This document shows, one piece after another, positions 53,470 through 61,135 of a stretch of DNA of 64,000 bases. Every line of letters starts with the position of its first letter. The stretch's first letter is position 1. Below the pieces are notes generated by a model that was given only the letters and a program-made list of their open reading frames with translations, was not told the DNA's origin and searched no databases. Both the position numbers and the translations under genes were made by a program. Source of the stretch: Desulfovibrio sp. 86 (GTDB lineage: Bacteria; Desulfobacterota; Desulfovibrionia; Desulfovibrionales; Desulfovibrionaceae); the NCBI RefSeq assembly GCF_902702915.1, contig NZ_LR738849.1, positions 930,001 through 994,000 of the forward strand, given 5' to 3'.

Positions 53470-54258
53470 ATGAAATATCTCCCTTTGCAGTGTCTTGCTC
53501 TCGCGTTCGTGCTGCTCGCATCCGCCCTTTCCGTTCCGGCGCGCGTGCAATCACCCCAATCAGAGGAGCAGGTCATGTATGAGGTCCACCCAGGCAAAGT
53601 TTCCAGTCAGATAACCGTCGGGGTTCTTATCTTCCCCGGCTTCGAGATGCTGGACGCCTACGGTCCCATGGAACTATGGGGCAGTCTCAAGCACGCCCCG
53701 GCCCGTTTCTGGGGTGGCGAAGAAAAACGCGTAGGCGTAAAGCTGGTGACCATCGCGGCCACACGGGGAGAAATCCCCTCAAATCAAGGGCCAAAGACCG
53801 TAGCCGACTACGGCTATGCCGATTCGCCCAAGCTGGACTATCTGCTGGTGCCCGGCGGCAGCGGCGCAGTGCCCCTGGTTCGCGACGCTGCGACTCTGGA
53901 CTGGCTGCGCGACCAGGCGACCAAGACGAAAATCGTCATGTCCGTGTGCAACGGCGCGTCGCTTTTGGCCGCAGCGGGCATTCTGGACGGCAGGCCTGCC
54001 ACAACAAACAAAATGGCCTTCAAGGATTCTACCGCGCCCGGCCCCAAGGTGAACTGGATCAAACAGGCGCGCTGGGTGGATGACGGCGCCGTGGTCAGCT
54101 CTTCCGGCGTTTCCGCCGGGATGGATATGACCCTGGCGGTCATATCCCGTCTGTATGGCCAGCCTCTGAGCGATTGGCTGGAGCAGATCACCGAGTACGA
54201 CGCGCACCGCGATCCGTCCTGGGATCCCTTCGCGGTCAAGGCCGGGCTGGTGCGTTAA
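53470..54258 (+). CDS. Exported DJ-1/PfpI family protein
   Basis: The 262-residue protein has an N-terminal signal peptide (LQCLALAFVLLASALSVPARV, cleavage near residue 25), then one DJ-1/PfpI domain: VGVLIFPGFEMLDAYGPMELWG, PKLDYLLVPGGSGAVPLV, nucleophile elbow VMSVCNGASLLAAAGILDGRPATTNK (Cys near 159), and a C-terminal segment (VDDGAVVSSSGVSAGMDMTLAVI) typical of the isonitrile hydratase/ThiJ branch. Export of a DJ-1 enzyme is uncommon. AGGAGAG lies upstream. Probable operon with the regulator before it. Confidence 0.88.
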   Translation: MKYLPLQCLALAFVLLASALSVPARVQSPQSEEQVMYEVHPGKVSSQITVGVLIFPGFEMLDAYGPMELWGSLKHAPARFWGGEEKRVGVKLVTIAATRGEIPSNQGPKTVADYGYADSPKLDYLLVPGGSGAVPLVRDAATLDWLRDQATKTKIVMSVCNGASLLAAAGILDGRPATTNKMAFKDSTAPGPKVNWIKQARWVDDGAVVSSSGVSAGMDMTLAVISRLYGQPLSDWLEQITEYDAHRDPSWDPFAVKAGLVR

Positions 54259-54408
54259 TCCTGTCCACAGGACATTCCAAAACAAGCGGCGGGGTTCAAG
54301 GCAATGCCCGGAATCCCGCCGCCCTCTCTTGGCAAGCGCAATTGACCTTTTCCAATGGCAGTTGCCCCACACCCTGCTCAGGGCGCGCGACCTCAGCCCT
54401 TACTTGCT

Positions 54409-55380
54409 CTACAAATACGCATCATCCATTTCAAGATAGCCGCACACGTAGTCGGCAATGCCCTCTTCAAGCGACGTAAAGGTAAGCGGACAGTCCACGC
54501 GGTCAAGCCAGTCCATGGCGGCTTGGGTAAAATGCTGGTAACGCCCCTTCAAGGTGTCGGGCATGTCCACATAGTTGATGCGGCACGGCAGTTCAAGAGC
54601 GCCGAAAACCGACATGGCCAGTTCGTTGAAGCTGCGGGCCGTGCCGGTGCCCACGTTGTGGATGCCGCAAACGTCGTTGCGCTCCAGCAGCCAGGCCATG
54701 AGGGCCGTGCAGTCTTTGACGTAGACAAAGTCGCGGCGCTGTTCGCCGTCAGCCATGTCCGCCCTGTCTGATTTGAACAGGTTCAGGCTGCCCTCTTTTC
54801 TGATTTGCCTGTGGGCCTTGGCGGCCACGCTCTGCATATCGCCCTTGTGATACTCGTTGGGGCCGTAAACATTAAAAAACTTCAGGCTGACCACCTCGCT
54901 TTGCAAGCCTTCGCGCAGGAGCCAGAGGTCGAAAAGCTGCTTGGAATAGCCATACATATTCAAAGGCCGCAAATGCGGCACAAGATTTTCGTCATCGCTG
55001 AACCCCAGCGAACCGTCGCCATAGGTGGCCGCGGAACTGGCGTTGATGAAGCGCGCCCCCTTGTCCAGGGCGTAACGGCAGAGGTCGCGACTGTAATGGA
55101 AGTTGTTTTCCATCAGGAAATCCGCGTCCTTTTCCGTGGTGGCGGAGCACGCGCCAAGATGCACCACGGCGCTGACCTCCCAGGGCAGAGCGTCGCGCTT
55201 CACGAGATCGAGGAACTGATCCCTGTGCAGATAGTCCACATAGCGGCGCTTGACCAGGTTGCGCCATTTGTCGCTCCTGGCCAGGTTGTCCACAACCACA
55301 ATGTCTTCAATATTCATGCAGTTGAGTTGCCACAAAAGAGCGCTGCCCAAAAACCCCGCGCCACCGGTAATCACATACAT
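54409..55380 (-). CDS. hldD: ADP-L-glycero-D-manno-heptose 6-epimerase
   Basis: This 323-residue short-chain epimerase makes the heptose donor of the lipopolysaccharide inner core. NAD motif ITGGAGFLGSALLWQL at residue 4; HLGACSATTEKD (~76); the catalytic YGYSK (~140) and NVYGPNEYHKGDMQSVAAKAHRQI segment (~172-193) are typical of HldD/RfaD; RRDFVYVKD (~220). GGAGG lies 5 bases before the ATG. It implies an LPS with heptose. Confidence 0.93.
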   Translation of the reverse strand: MYVITGGAGFLGSALLWQLNCMNIEDIVVVDNLARSDKWRNLVKRRYVDYLHRDQFLDLVKRDALPWEVSAVVHLGACSATTEKDADFLMENNFHYSRDLCRYALDKGARFINASSAATYGDGSLGFSDDENLVPHLRPLNMYGYSKQLFDLWLLREGLQSEVVSLKFFNVYGPNEYHKGDMQSVAAKAHRQIRKEGSLNLFKSDRADMADGEQRRDFVYVKDCTALMAWLLERNDVCGIHNVGTGTARSFNELAMSVFGALELPCRINYVDMPDTLKGRYQHFTQAAMDWLDRVDCPLTFTSLEEGIADYVCGYLEMDDAYL

Positions 55381-55531
55381 GGAGACCTCCATATGATCTT
55401 TTTTATGATACTCAGTAGCGTACCGTACCGCAAGCGCGGCTCCGGGGCCCACCCTGCCCAGCCAGCGCCCCCCTGGACACAGCCTTACAAGTTTGCCACT
55501 ATGCGTCATCTGCAAAACCAAGGGGAATACC

Positions 55532-55858
55532 ATGAAAGTATGTATCGCATATATGCACGGCAAGCCGGTGATGCTGGAGCTGCGGGACGATATAGCCTAT
55601 ATCAATGACCAACCCGAACCCATCAAAAACCTCAGCCCTGAAATGCTTCAAAACTTCAGCGCCGCAGTCAGCGCCATACCCTACAGTGCGGATCCGGGCT
55701 ACGATGCCCTGGTCAATGCCAAACGAGCCGCCTTTATAGTGGATCTGCTGGCCAAGGCCGTGGGAGACGAATGCGTCTCCAGGCTGACCCACATTCTGGA
55801 TCATGTGCATTACGATGTGATGGAATATCTTGGTGAAACTGGAGACAGCAATGCTTGA
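55532..55858 (+). CDS. Unknown protein leading the minimal SufC-SufB operon
   Basis: This 108-residue soluble protein (MKVCIAYMHGKPVMLELRDD...) is not recognised. It contains a beta-rich N terminus, NLSPEMLQNFSAAVSAIPY, and a helical C-terminal half (AAFIVDLLAKAVGDECVSRLTHILDHVHYDVMEYLG) with two cysteines in total (Cys4 and Cys86) and three histidines. AAGGGGA precedes the ATG. Its stop lies inside the start of sufC, so it is translated with sufC-sufB. A role as Fe-S scaffold partner, sulfur donor contact or regulator is possible but unproven. Confidence 0.75.
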   Translation: MKVCIAYMHGKPVMLELRDDIAYINDQPEPIKNLSPEMLQNFSAAVSAIPYSADPGYDALVNAKRAAFIVDLLAKAVGDECVSRLTHILDHVHYDVMEYLGETGDSNA

Positions 55859-56645
55859 AATCAATGACCTGCATGTGGAGGTCAAGGGCACTCCCGTGCT
55901 CAAGGGTATAGACCTTCACATAAAACCCGGCGAAACATTCATACTCTTTGGCCCCAACGGTTCCGGCAAAACAACCCTGCTTATGACGCTCATGGGCGTT
56001 TCAGGCTATGCCGTCACCCGGGGGCAGATTATTTTCAAAGGTACGGACATAACCCATGCCCCCATGTACGAGCGGGCGCGCCTTGGCCTTGGCATGTCCT
56101 TTCAGCGGCCGCCCACGATCCACGGGCTGCCCACGGGCAAACTGGTGGAACTGTGCGGACGCGGACGAAAGATGGATATTTTGGCCATGGCCCGCAAAGT
56201 CCACTTCGATACATTTCTGGAGCGCGACGTCAACGCGGGGTTTTCAGGCGGCGAAATCAAGCGATCTGAACTCCTGCAACTCATGGCCCAACAGCCCGAC
56301 CTGCTGCTTTTCGACGAGCCGGAATCGGGCGTGGACCTTGAAAACATGACCCTCGTGGGCCAGACCGTACGCAGCCTGCTTGACGGCACGCCGGAACGAT
56401 GTTGCGCCACGCTGCGGCAGCGTGAACAAAGGCGCGGCACAAGCGGCCTCATCATTACCCACACAGGGCATATCCTGGAGTACGTCAACGCGCACAGGGG
56501 CCAGGTCATGTACAATGGCAAACTGTGCTGTGAAGCCGGGCCGCGAGAAATTCTGGAGCACATTGCCAAGCACGGCTACCAGGAATGCCTGCGCTGCCTC
56601 GCTGGCGACACGTTTGGTCAAATTGCGGAGGCTCCCCTCAAATGA
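55851..56645 (+). CDS. sufC: SufC-like ATPase of minimal SUF system
   Basis: This 264-residue ABC ATPase has Walker A FGPNGSGKTT (residue ~36), the degenerate signature SGGEIKRSELLQLMAQQP (~134) and Walker B LLLFDEPESGVDLENM (~152), plus an H-loop in LIITHTGHIL. The EIKRSE-type signature and the GVDLEN are typical of SufC rather than transporter ATPases. It powers conformational change of the SufB scaffold. An unusual insert (PERCCATLRQREQRRG, ~182-197) precedes the H-loop strand. It overlaps both neighbours. Confidence 0.88.
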   Translation: MLEINDLHVEVKGTPVLKGIDLHIKPGETFILFGPNGSGKTTLLMTLMGVSGYAVTRGQIIFKGTDITHAPMYERARLGLGMSFQRPPTIHGLPTGKLVELCGRGRKMDILAMARKVHFDTFLERDVNAGFSGGEIKRSELLQLMAQQPDLLLFDEPESGVDLENMTLVGQTVRSLLDGTPERCCATLRQREQRRGTSGLIITHTGHILEYVNAHRGQVMYNGKLCCEAGPREILEHIAKHGYQECLRCLAGDTFGQIAEAPLK

Positions 56646-57805
56646 GCAATGTCAATCTTTCCCGATACAGCTTCAGCGGCAACGAAAACGCCGCCCCCAT
56701 CGAAGACCTCGCCAGCTTGCCCGCAGAAGACAAGGAACGCCTTGTCCTGGCAGGCATTGACGTCAACGACCGCTCCGTCAGCGGCGCGTTCATGCAACTC
56801 AACCATGCGGGCGTCCACTGTCAGACCAATCATGAAGGTCTTGACCTTATGGACATCCGTACAGCGCTTAAAAAATTCGACGGGCTTCCCCAGTATTACT
56901 GGAAGCTGCTCGATCCCGACAAGGACGAATTCACCCGGCTCACGCGCGAACACTGCAATGGCGGCTATTTTGTCCGCGCCCGCAAAGGGGCCAAAATCAG
57001 CCAGCCGGTGCAGTCCTGTATGTTCATCAAGGGGCACAGCGCGGGCCAGAGCATCCACAATATCGTCATCGTTGAAGAAGGCGCGGAGCTGCACATCCTT
57101 GGTGGCTGCGCCACGGCCCACGACGCCAAGGACACCGCCCACCTCGGCATTACCGAATACTATGTGGAAAAAGGCGGCAAACTCACCTTCACGATGATCC
57201 ACAACTGGGGCACAAGCACCACGGTGCGGCCCCGTTCGGCAGGCATTGTGGAAGCCGGGGGCGAGTTTCAGAACAATTACATCCTGCTCAAGCCAGTGGC
57301 CGATTTGCAGATGTACCCCACCATGAAGCTGCAAGGTCAGGGCGCTGTGGCCCGCTTCAACTCCGTCATCGTCGCCCCCACAGGCTCCCATGTGGACTGC
57401 GGCAACCGCATCGAACTCAACGCCCCCGACACGCGGGGCGAAATCATCTCGCGCACCCTCACAACGGGCGGCACCATCATCAACCGGGGATTCATCGGCG
57501 CTTCCGCCGCGCCCGCCAGAGGACACCTCGAATGCAAGGGCCTCATACTGGGCGGGGGGCGCATCCACGCCATACCGGAGCTCGACAGCAACCAGGACGG
57601 CGTGGAACTGTCGCACGAAGCGGCCGTCGGCAAGATCGCCCAGGAAGAAATTGAATACCTCATGGCGCGTGGCCTTGATGAAGATGAAGCGGCATCCACC
57701 ATCGTGCGGGGCTTTCTCAATGTGGACATCATGGGCCTGCCCCTGCCGCTGAAAAAAGCCATGGACGAGCAGATATCCCTGCTTGAAACCAGCCACGCCA
57801 TGTAA
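56642..57805 (+). CDS. sufB: SufB/SufD-like Fe-S scaffold
   Basis: This 387-residue right-handed beta-helix protein of the SufBD family contains VEEGAELHILGGCATAHDAKDTAHLGITEYYVEKGGKLTFTMIHNW (~140-185), and a C-terminal helical end with AVGKIAQEEIEYLMARGLDEDEAASTIVRGFL, the SufB/D hallmark. Cysteines are few; Cys within GGCATA and the ECKG (near residue 295) are candidates for ligands. With only SufC and SufB encoded, it resembles the minimal SUF-like systems of anaerobes and archaea, in which SufA, D, S and E are missing. The ATG overlaps sufC. Confidence 0.88.
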   Translation: MSNVNLSRYSFSGNENAAPIEDLASLPAEDKERLVLAGIDVNDRSVSGAFMQLNHAGVHCQTNHEGLDLMDIRTALKKFDGLPQYYWKLLDPDKDEFTRLTREHCNGGYFVRARKGAKISQPVQSCMFIKGHSAGQSIHNIVIVEEGAELHILGGCATAHDAKDTAHLGITEYYVEKGGKLTFTMIHNWGTSTTVRPRSAGIVEAGGEFQNNYILLKPVADLQMYPTMKLQGQGAVARFNSVIVAPTGSHVDCGNRIELNAPDTRGEIISRTLTTGGTIINRGFIGASAAPARGHLECKGLILGGGRIHAIPELDSNQDGVELSHEAAVGKIAQEEIEYLMARGLDEDEAASTIVRGFLNVDIMGLPLPLKKAMDEQISLLETSHAM

Positions 57806-57891
57806 TGACGATCTGGAAACGTGAAGCATTTCAAAGTTCGTTCTGGCTCATCGGCAATAGTATGAAAATCCGGCAGTTCTGCCTTGTTGAC

Positions 57892-57920
57892 TTGACCGGC
57901 ACACAACTTGCGTCTATAGT
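57892..57920 (+). promoter_or_regulatory. Promoter of tRNA-Met
   Basis: TTGACC, 17 bases, TATAGT, ending 11 bases before the tRNA. Near-consensus sigma-70 spacing and sequence. Confidence 0.8.
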
Positions 57921-57931
57921 TCCACTCCTTG

Positions 57932-58007
57932 GGGCCTATAGCTCAGTTGGTAGAGCCTCCGGCTCATAACCGGCCTGTCCCAGGTTCGAATCCTGGTGGG
58001 CCCACCA
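57932..58007 (+). tRNA. tRNA-Met (anticodon CAT), elongator type
   Basis: A 76-base cloverleaf with encoded CCA. Acceptor GGGCCTA/TGGGCCC, D arm GCTC..GAGC with GG in the loop, anticodon loop CTCATAA, T arm CCAGG-TTCGAAT-CCTGG. A CAT anticodon could also be the lysidine-modified Ile tRNA; the overall sequence looks more like the elongator Met. The 27-43 position appears as a T-C mismatch at the top of the anticodon stem. The first acceptor pair is G-C, so it is not the initiator. Confidence 0.88.
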
Positions 58008-58020
58008 AGACAATCAGTAG

Positions 58021-58055
58021 AGTCCGCTGAGGCGCAACACGCCTTGGCGGACTTT
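58021..58055 (+). terminator. Terminator of tRNA-Met
   Basis: AGTCCGC pairs with GCGGACT, with an inner AGGCG/GCCTT stem, followed by TT; 14 bases past the CCA end. Confidence 0.7.
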
Positions 58056-58077
58056 GCGTATGGAGCATATTGGCTTT

Positions 58078-58225
58078 AGAGCAGATTAACTTTGAGAATA
58101 TACATTCTCAAAGTTTAAGGCACGCTTACTTCGGCGTTTAACCGCGCAGAGAAACTGCGCTTACGCCTCCGTAGCGAACGTCTGCTCACGCAGCCGTCAG
58201 AGCAATTTAAAAGTTAAATTGCTCT
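58078..58225. repeat. AGAGCA-type dispersed element, copy A (best preserved)
   Basis: A 148-base element bounded by AGAGCA and TGCTCT. It begins with a hairpin (CTTTGAGAATATACATTCTCAAAG), has a core with CCGCGCAGAGAAACTGCGCTTACGCC, then TCTGCTCACGCAGCCGTC, and ends in the perfect palindrome AGAGCAATTTAA/TTAAATTGCTCT. No open frame. Copies B (24118), C (44876), D (34875) share this order of parts. It fills most of the 343-base gap from tRNA-Met to the PAP2 gene. Confidence 0.8.
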
Positions 58226-58350
58226 AAAAAGGGGCACCCGCTCCAAATACCTCTGCCGCCTGGCATCGGCGGCAGGGCATGTCCCGGTCGTACCAGAAAA
58301 CCGCACTCAGACGGCCTTCCACACATAAAATACCACCACGAAAGAAAGCC

Positions 58351-58875
58351 ATGCAGTCCCTGAATCACGAAATTTTTATGGCGCTGAACGCCGACGAGTC
58401 TTCACCAGTCTTTCTCCTTGCCACTGCCCGCCTTCTGGCTGAACTGCCCATAGCTCTGGCCGTGCTCATGGCGCTCTGCATACTGGTGCGGCGAAAATCA
58501 GAAAAAGCCGTGGCCCTGCGCCTCGTGCTCACGGTGACCCTGGCCATGGCCGCAGCCTACGTCATAAGAACACTTCATTATACCCCCCGGCCCTTTGTTA
58601 TTGACCTTGGGCGCACCTTCATCGAACACGCTCCCACGGCATCCTTCCCCAGCTTTCACGGCACATTCATGTTTTCATTGGCAGCCGCCCTGCTCTTTTG
58701 CCCCAAGGAACGCATTTCAGGCACAGCGATCCTGCTGCTGGGCCTTGCGACGGCCTGGGCACGAATATATCTTGGCGTGCATTACCCTCTGGACATGCTG
58801 GGAGCGCTTATTACCGCCTTTGCCGCTGCGGTTGCCGTTCACTGCTGCTTTCGTTTGCGCAGGCAATGGGCATAA
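58351..58875 (+). CDS. PAP2-family membrane phosphatase, undecaprenyl-diphosphatase-like
   Basis: This 174-residue protein has about five membrane helices. The acid phosphatase motifs are visible: YTPRPF (residue ~77, part of KxxxxxxRP with a poorly matched lysine), SFPSFHGTFMF (~97; the PSGH motif is PSFH here) and ARIYLGVHYPLDMLG (~137). The BcrC/YbjG branch dephosphorylates undecaprenyl pyrophosphate in the periplasm. The ATG follows GAAAGAAAG; an in-frame start 72 bases upstream lies in the leader. Confidence 0.85.
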   Translation: MQSLNHEIFMALNADESSPVFLLATARLLAELPIALAVLMALCILVRRKSEKAVALRLVLTVTLAMAAAYVIRTLHYTPRPFVIDLGRTFIEHAPTASFPSFHGTFMFSLAAALLFCPKERISGTAILLLGLATAWARIYLGVHYPLDMLGALITAFAAAVAVHCCFRLRRQWA

Positions 58876-59034
58876 AGACAGAACAGACTGCAATGGCGCG
58901 CAGATTACGCAACTGTTAAAAAAACCCGCCCCGTGCGAAACCGCTCCACTGTGAAAGCCTGCGGATATGGAACCGCGCGAATACTCCGGGCGCACGCCCC
59001 GGTCAGCGTTTACCCGCAGGCCTCAAAAAACACC

Positions 59035-59064
59035 GCCGCCAACTGGGCCAGTTGGCGGCTTTTT
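59035..59064 (+). terminator. Terminator downstream of the PAP2 gene
   Basis: GCCGCCAACT, 5-base loop, AGTTGGCGGC, TTTTT. It lies in the 460-base gap (58876-59335) in which no gene is seen. Confidence 0.88.
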
Positions 59065-59300
59065 GCATACAGACGCCCACAGCACGGTCTAAAACCAGCA
59101 CACGGCTTTACGCAGCGCTGCGCGCAGTTTCCGCTCCCCACGCCACATGGACAGGCCTGATTGATTTTAAAATGCTTCACATTTCAATGTGCCATTCTGC
59201 CGAACAGTCCGATTTTTTTGCCGAACCCACACTACCTTATGGGGCGCTGCGCTTTGTGCTGCGTTGGAGCATTTACTTTTTTCCAGGTTACAAAGCTCTA

Positions 59301-59327
59301 TTGACACATTTCAAAATATGTTGAAAT
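59301..59327 (+). promoter_or_regulatory. Promoter and ArsR-type operator of the arsR gene
   Basis: TTGACA (59301-59306) is followed by the inverted repeat ATTTCAA-6-TTGAAAT (59308-59327), which overlaps the expected -10 box (AAATAT, 59324-59329). The start of transcription would fall at or within a few bases of the ATG at 59336. A related TTTGA-4-TCAAA palindrome lies at 59723-59736, before arsM. Confidence 0.6.
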
Positions 59328-59335
59328 ATTGACCT

Positions 59336-59695
59336 ATGGAAGTCACCCACGCCAGCACTCTCTTTGAAGCCCTTTCTTCGCCCATACGCCTGCAACTCTT
59401 TCGGCTGCTTGTGCGTTTTGCTCCCGAAGGGCTTGTGGCTGGCGAAATCGCCAAACACCTGCAACTCCCCGGAACCAATCTTTCATTCCACCTCAAGGGG
59501 CTTTTGCACGCAGGCCTCATCACGGTGGAAAAAGAGGGGCGCTTTTTGCGCTACCGGGCCAACATCCCCCTGATGCTGGAAACCATCGCCTATCTCACGG
59601 AAGAGTGCTGCGCAGGCCACCCGGAACAGTGCGAGCGGTTCCGGGCGCAAAGTACGGTGGCGGCAGCGGTGCTGCCTGAGCGCTGCTGCAAGTAA
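59336..59695 (+). CDS. arsR: ArsR-family metalloregulator
   Basis: This 119-residue winged helix protein has recognition helix TNLSFHLKGLLHAGLITVEKEGRFLRYRAN (~50-80). Its C terminus is rich in cysteine (EECCAGHPEQCERFRAQ...ERCCK): CC at ~92, C at ~98 and CC at ~117, the likely As(III)/metal-binding residues, in a different place from the classic ELCVCDL helix of E. coli ArsR. It likely represses itself and arsM. No ribosome site precedes the ATG. Confidence 0.88.
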   Translation: MEVTHASTLFEALSSPIRLQLFRLLVRFAPEGLVAGEIAKHLQLPGTNLSFHLKGLLHAGLITVEKEGRFLRYRANIPLMLETIAYLTEECCAGHPEQCERFRAQSTVAAAVLPERCCK

Positions 59696-59722
59696 TTTTT
59701 TTACCACAACAGTTTAATAATA

Positions 59723-59736
59723 TTTGAAATATCAAA
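59723..59736 (+). promoter_or_regulatory. Second ArsR-like operator, upstream of arsM
   Basis: TTTGA-AATA-TCAAA, with the half-site TTGAAAT identical to that in front of arsR. It lies 16 bases before arsM. Confidence 0.5.
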
Positions 59737-59751
59737 ATAAAGGGCAAAAGC

Positions 59752-60597
59752 ATGAAAAACCCCAGCACTCCCAGTGATGGCCAGCAGGTCAGGGAAACCG
59801 TCCGTTCCGGCTACGCGGCCATAGCATCGGGTCAGCAGCGTTCGTGCTGCTGCGGCCAGCGCAGCAATGCCGCCGACCCCGCCAGATTGGCGCAAACTCT
59901 GGGCTATGATGCCGCGACCCTTGCCCGTTTGCCTGAAGGCGCCAATATGGGGCTTTCGTGCGGCAATCCTGTTGCCATGGCCGCGCTCATGCCCGGCCAG
60001 ACAGTCATTGACCTTGGCAGCGGCGGCGGATTTGACGCTTTTCAGGCTGGCGAAAAGGTGACCGCAAGTGGACACGTCATCGGCGTGGACATGACGCCAG
60101 AAATGCTCGACAAGGCGCGGAAAAACATTGCGTCCTACAGTCAGCTCACCGGACTGGACAACGTGGAGTTCCGCCTGGGAGAAATCGAGCATCTGCCTGT
60201 GGCCGACAGCAGCGTTGATGTGGTTTTGTCCAACTGCGTCATCAATCTTTCGCCCGATAAAGAACAGGTGTGGCGAGAGATTTTTCGCGTCCTGAAGCCC
60301 GGCGGCAAGGCGGCGGTGTCAGACCTTGCTCTTCTCAAGCCGCTGCCGGAAAATATCCGGCAAATGGCCGAGGCCCTGGTGGGGTGCGTGGGCGGAGCCA
60401 TTCTGGTCGAGCAAACCAGAGCCATTGTTGAAAAAACCGGATTTTCCCGTCTTGCGCTGCGCACCAACCCCGGCTATGTGCAAAGCATGCAGGATTGGAA
60501 TGACCCTCTGTACGCAGAAATTGCAAAAAATCTGCCCCACGGCGAAAAACTTGCAGACTTTGTAGTGAGCCTGACTATTGAGGCATACAAGGAGTAG
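59752..60597 (+). CDS. arsM: Arsenite S-adenosylmethionine methyltransferase
   Basis: This 281-residue enzyme has SAM motif I VIDLGSGGGFDAFQAGEKV (residue ~84), and the cysteines expected in ArsM: SCCCGQRS near residue 31, SNCVINLSPDK (~163) and LVGCVGGAI (~205). EMLDKARKN and HLPVADSSVDVVLSNCVINL are typical. It methylates As(III) to less retained species. It is controlled with arsR upstream; no arsenite efflux gene is in the window. AAGGG precedes the ATG. Confidence 0.92.
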   Translation: MKNPSTPSDGQQVRETVRSGYAAIASGQQRSCCCGQRSNAADPARLAQTLGYDAATLARLPEGANMGLSCGNPVAMAALMPGQTVIDLGSGGGFDAFQAGEKVTASGHVIGVDMTPEMLDKARKNIASYSQLTGLDNVEFRLGEIEHLPVADSSVDVVLSNCVINLSPDKEQVWREIFRVLKPGGKAAVSDLALLKPLPENIRQMAEALVGCVGGAILVEQTRAIVEKTGFSRLALRTNPGYVQSMQDWNDPLYAEIAKNLPHGEKLADFVVSLTIEAYKE

Positions 60598-60686
60598 GCC
60601 CTACAAAATTGCGGGTTTTACGGGCGCGTGTTATGGCAGGCACGGATTTTATCAACTTTTTCAGAGTTGCATGCCGCGCATTTCTC

Positions 60687-60715
60687 TTGACAGTCTTTTC
60701 CGACCCTCGTAGAGT
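60687..60715 (+). promoter_or_regulatory. Promoter of the RRM gene
   Basis: TTGACA, 17 bases, TAGAGT: a near-consensus sigma-70 promoter, which gives a leader of about 95 bases, including a T-run (ATTTTTTTTTG). Confidence 0.75.
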
Positions 60716-60817
60716 GCTTTCACTGATTGGGTCCAGTATTTTTTTTTGCCAGAGACTTACGTGGGTAAGGCTTCCAGCGGAAAGTCTGCACCCAGAACAA
60801 CAAAAATGGAGTCTCAA

Positions 60818-61084
60818 ATGGCTATTTCTATCTACGTGGGCAATCTGCCCTGGTCCGCTACCGAAGACAGTGTTCGTGATCTCTTTTCCGCTCATGGCGA
60901 AGCTCTTTCCGTCAAGCTCATCTCTGACCGCGAAACCGGCCGCGCCCGTGGCTTTGGCTTTGTGGAAATGAATGAAGACGACGCTCGCAACGCCATTTCC
61001 GCCCTTAACGGTGTGGAATTTGAAGGCCGCGCCCTGCGCGTCAATCAGGCTGAAGAGAAGCGTCCCGCTCCCCGCCGCTGGTAG
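60818..61084 (+). CDS. RRM-type RNA-binding protein
   Basis: This 88-residue single RNA recognition motif has RNP2 IYVGNLPW (residues ~5-12) and RNP1 RGFGFVEM (~43-50), with a short basic tail (EKRPAPRRW). Such proteins, as in cyanobacterial Rbp, are often induced by cold and bind U/A-rich RNA. The ATG at 60818 has GGAG 7 bases upstream; an in-frame ATG at 60806 overlaps that site. Confidence 0.93.
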   Translation: MAISIYVGNLPWSATEDSVRDLFSAHGEALSVKLISDRETGRARGFGFVEMNEDDARNAISALNGVEFEGRALRVNQAEEKRPAPRRW

Positions 61085-61106
61085 TTCCAGCAGCTAGCTG
61101 ACGATT

Positions 61107-61135
61107 CAAGGCCGCAAGCAATTGCGGCCTTTTTT
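61107..61135 (+). terminator. Terminator of the RRM gene
   Basis: AAGGCCGCAA, 4-base loop, TTGCGGCCTT, then TTTTT. Confidence 0.92.
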
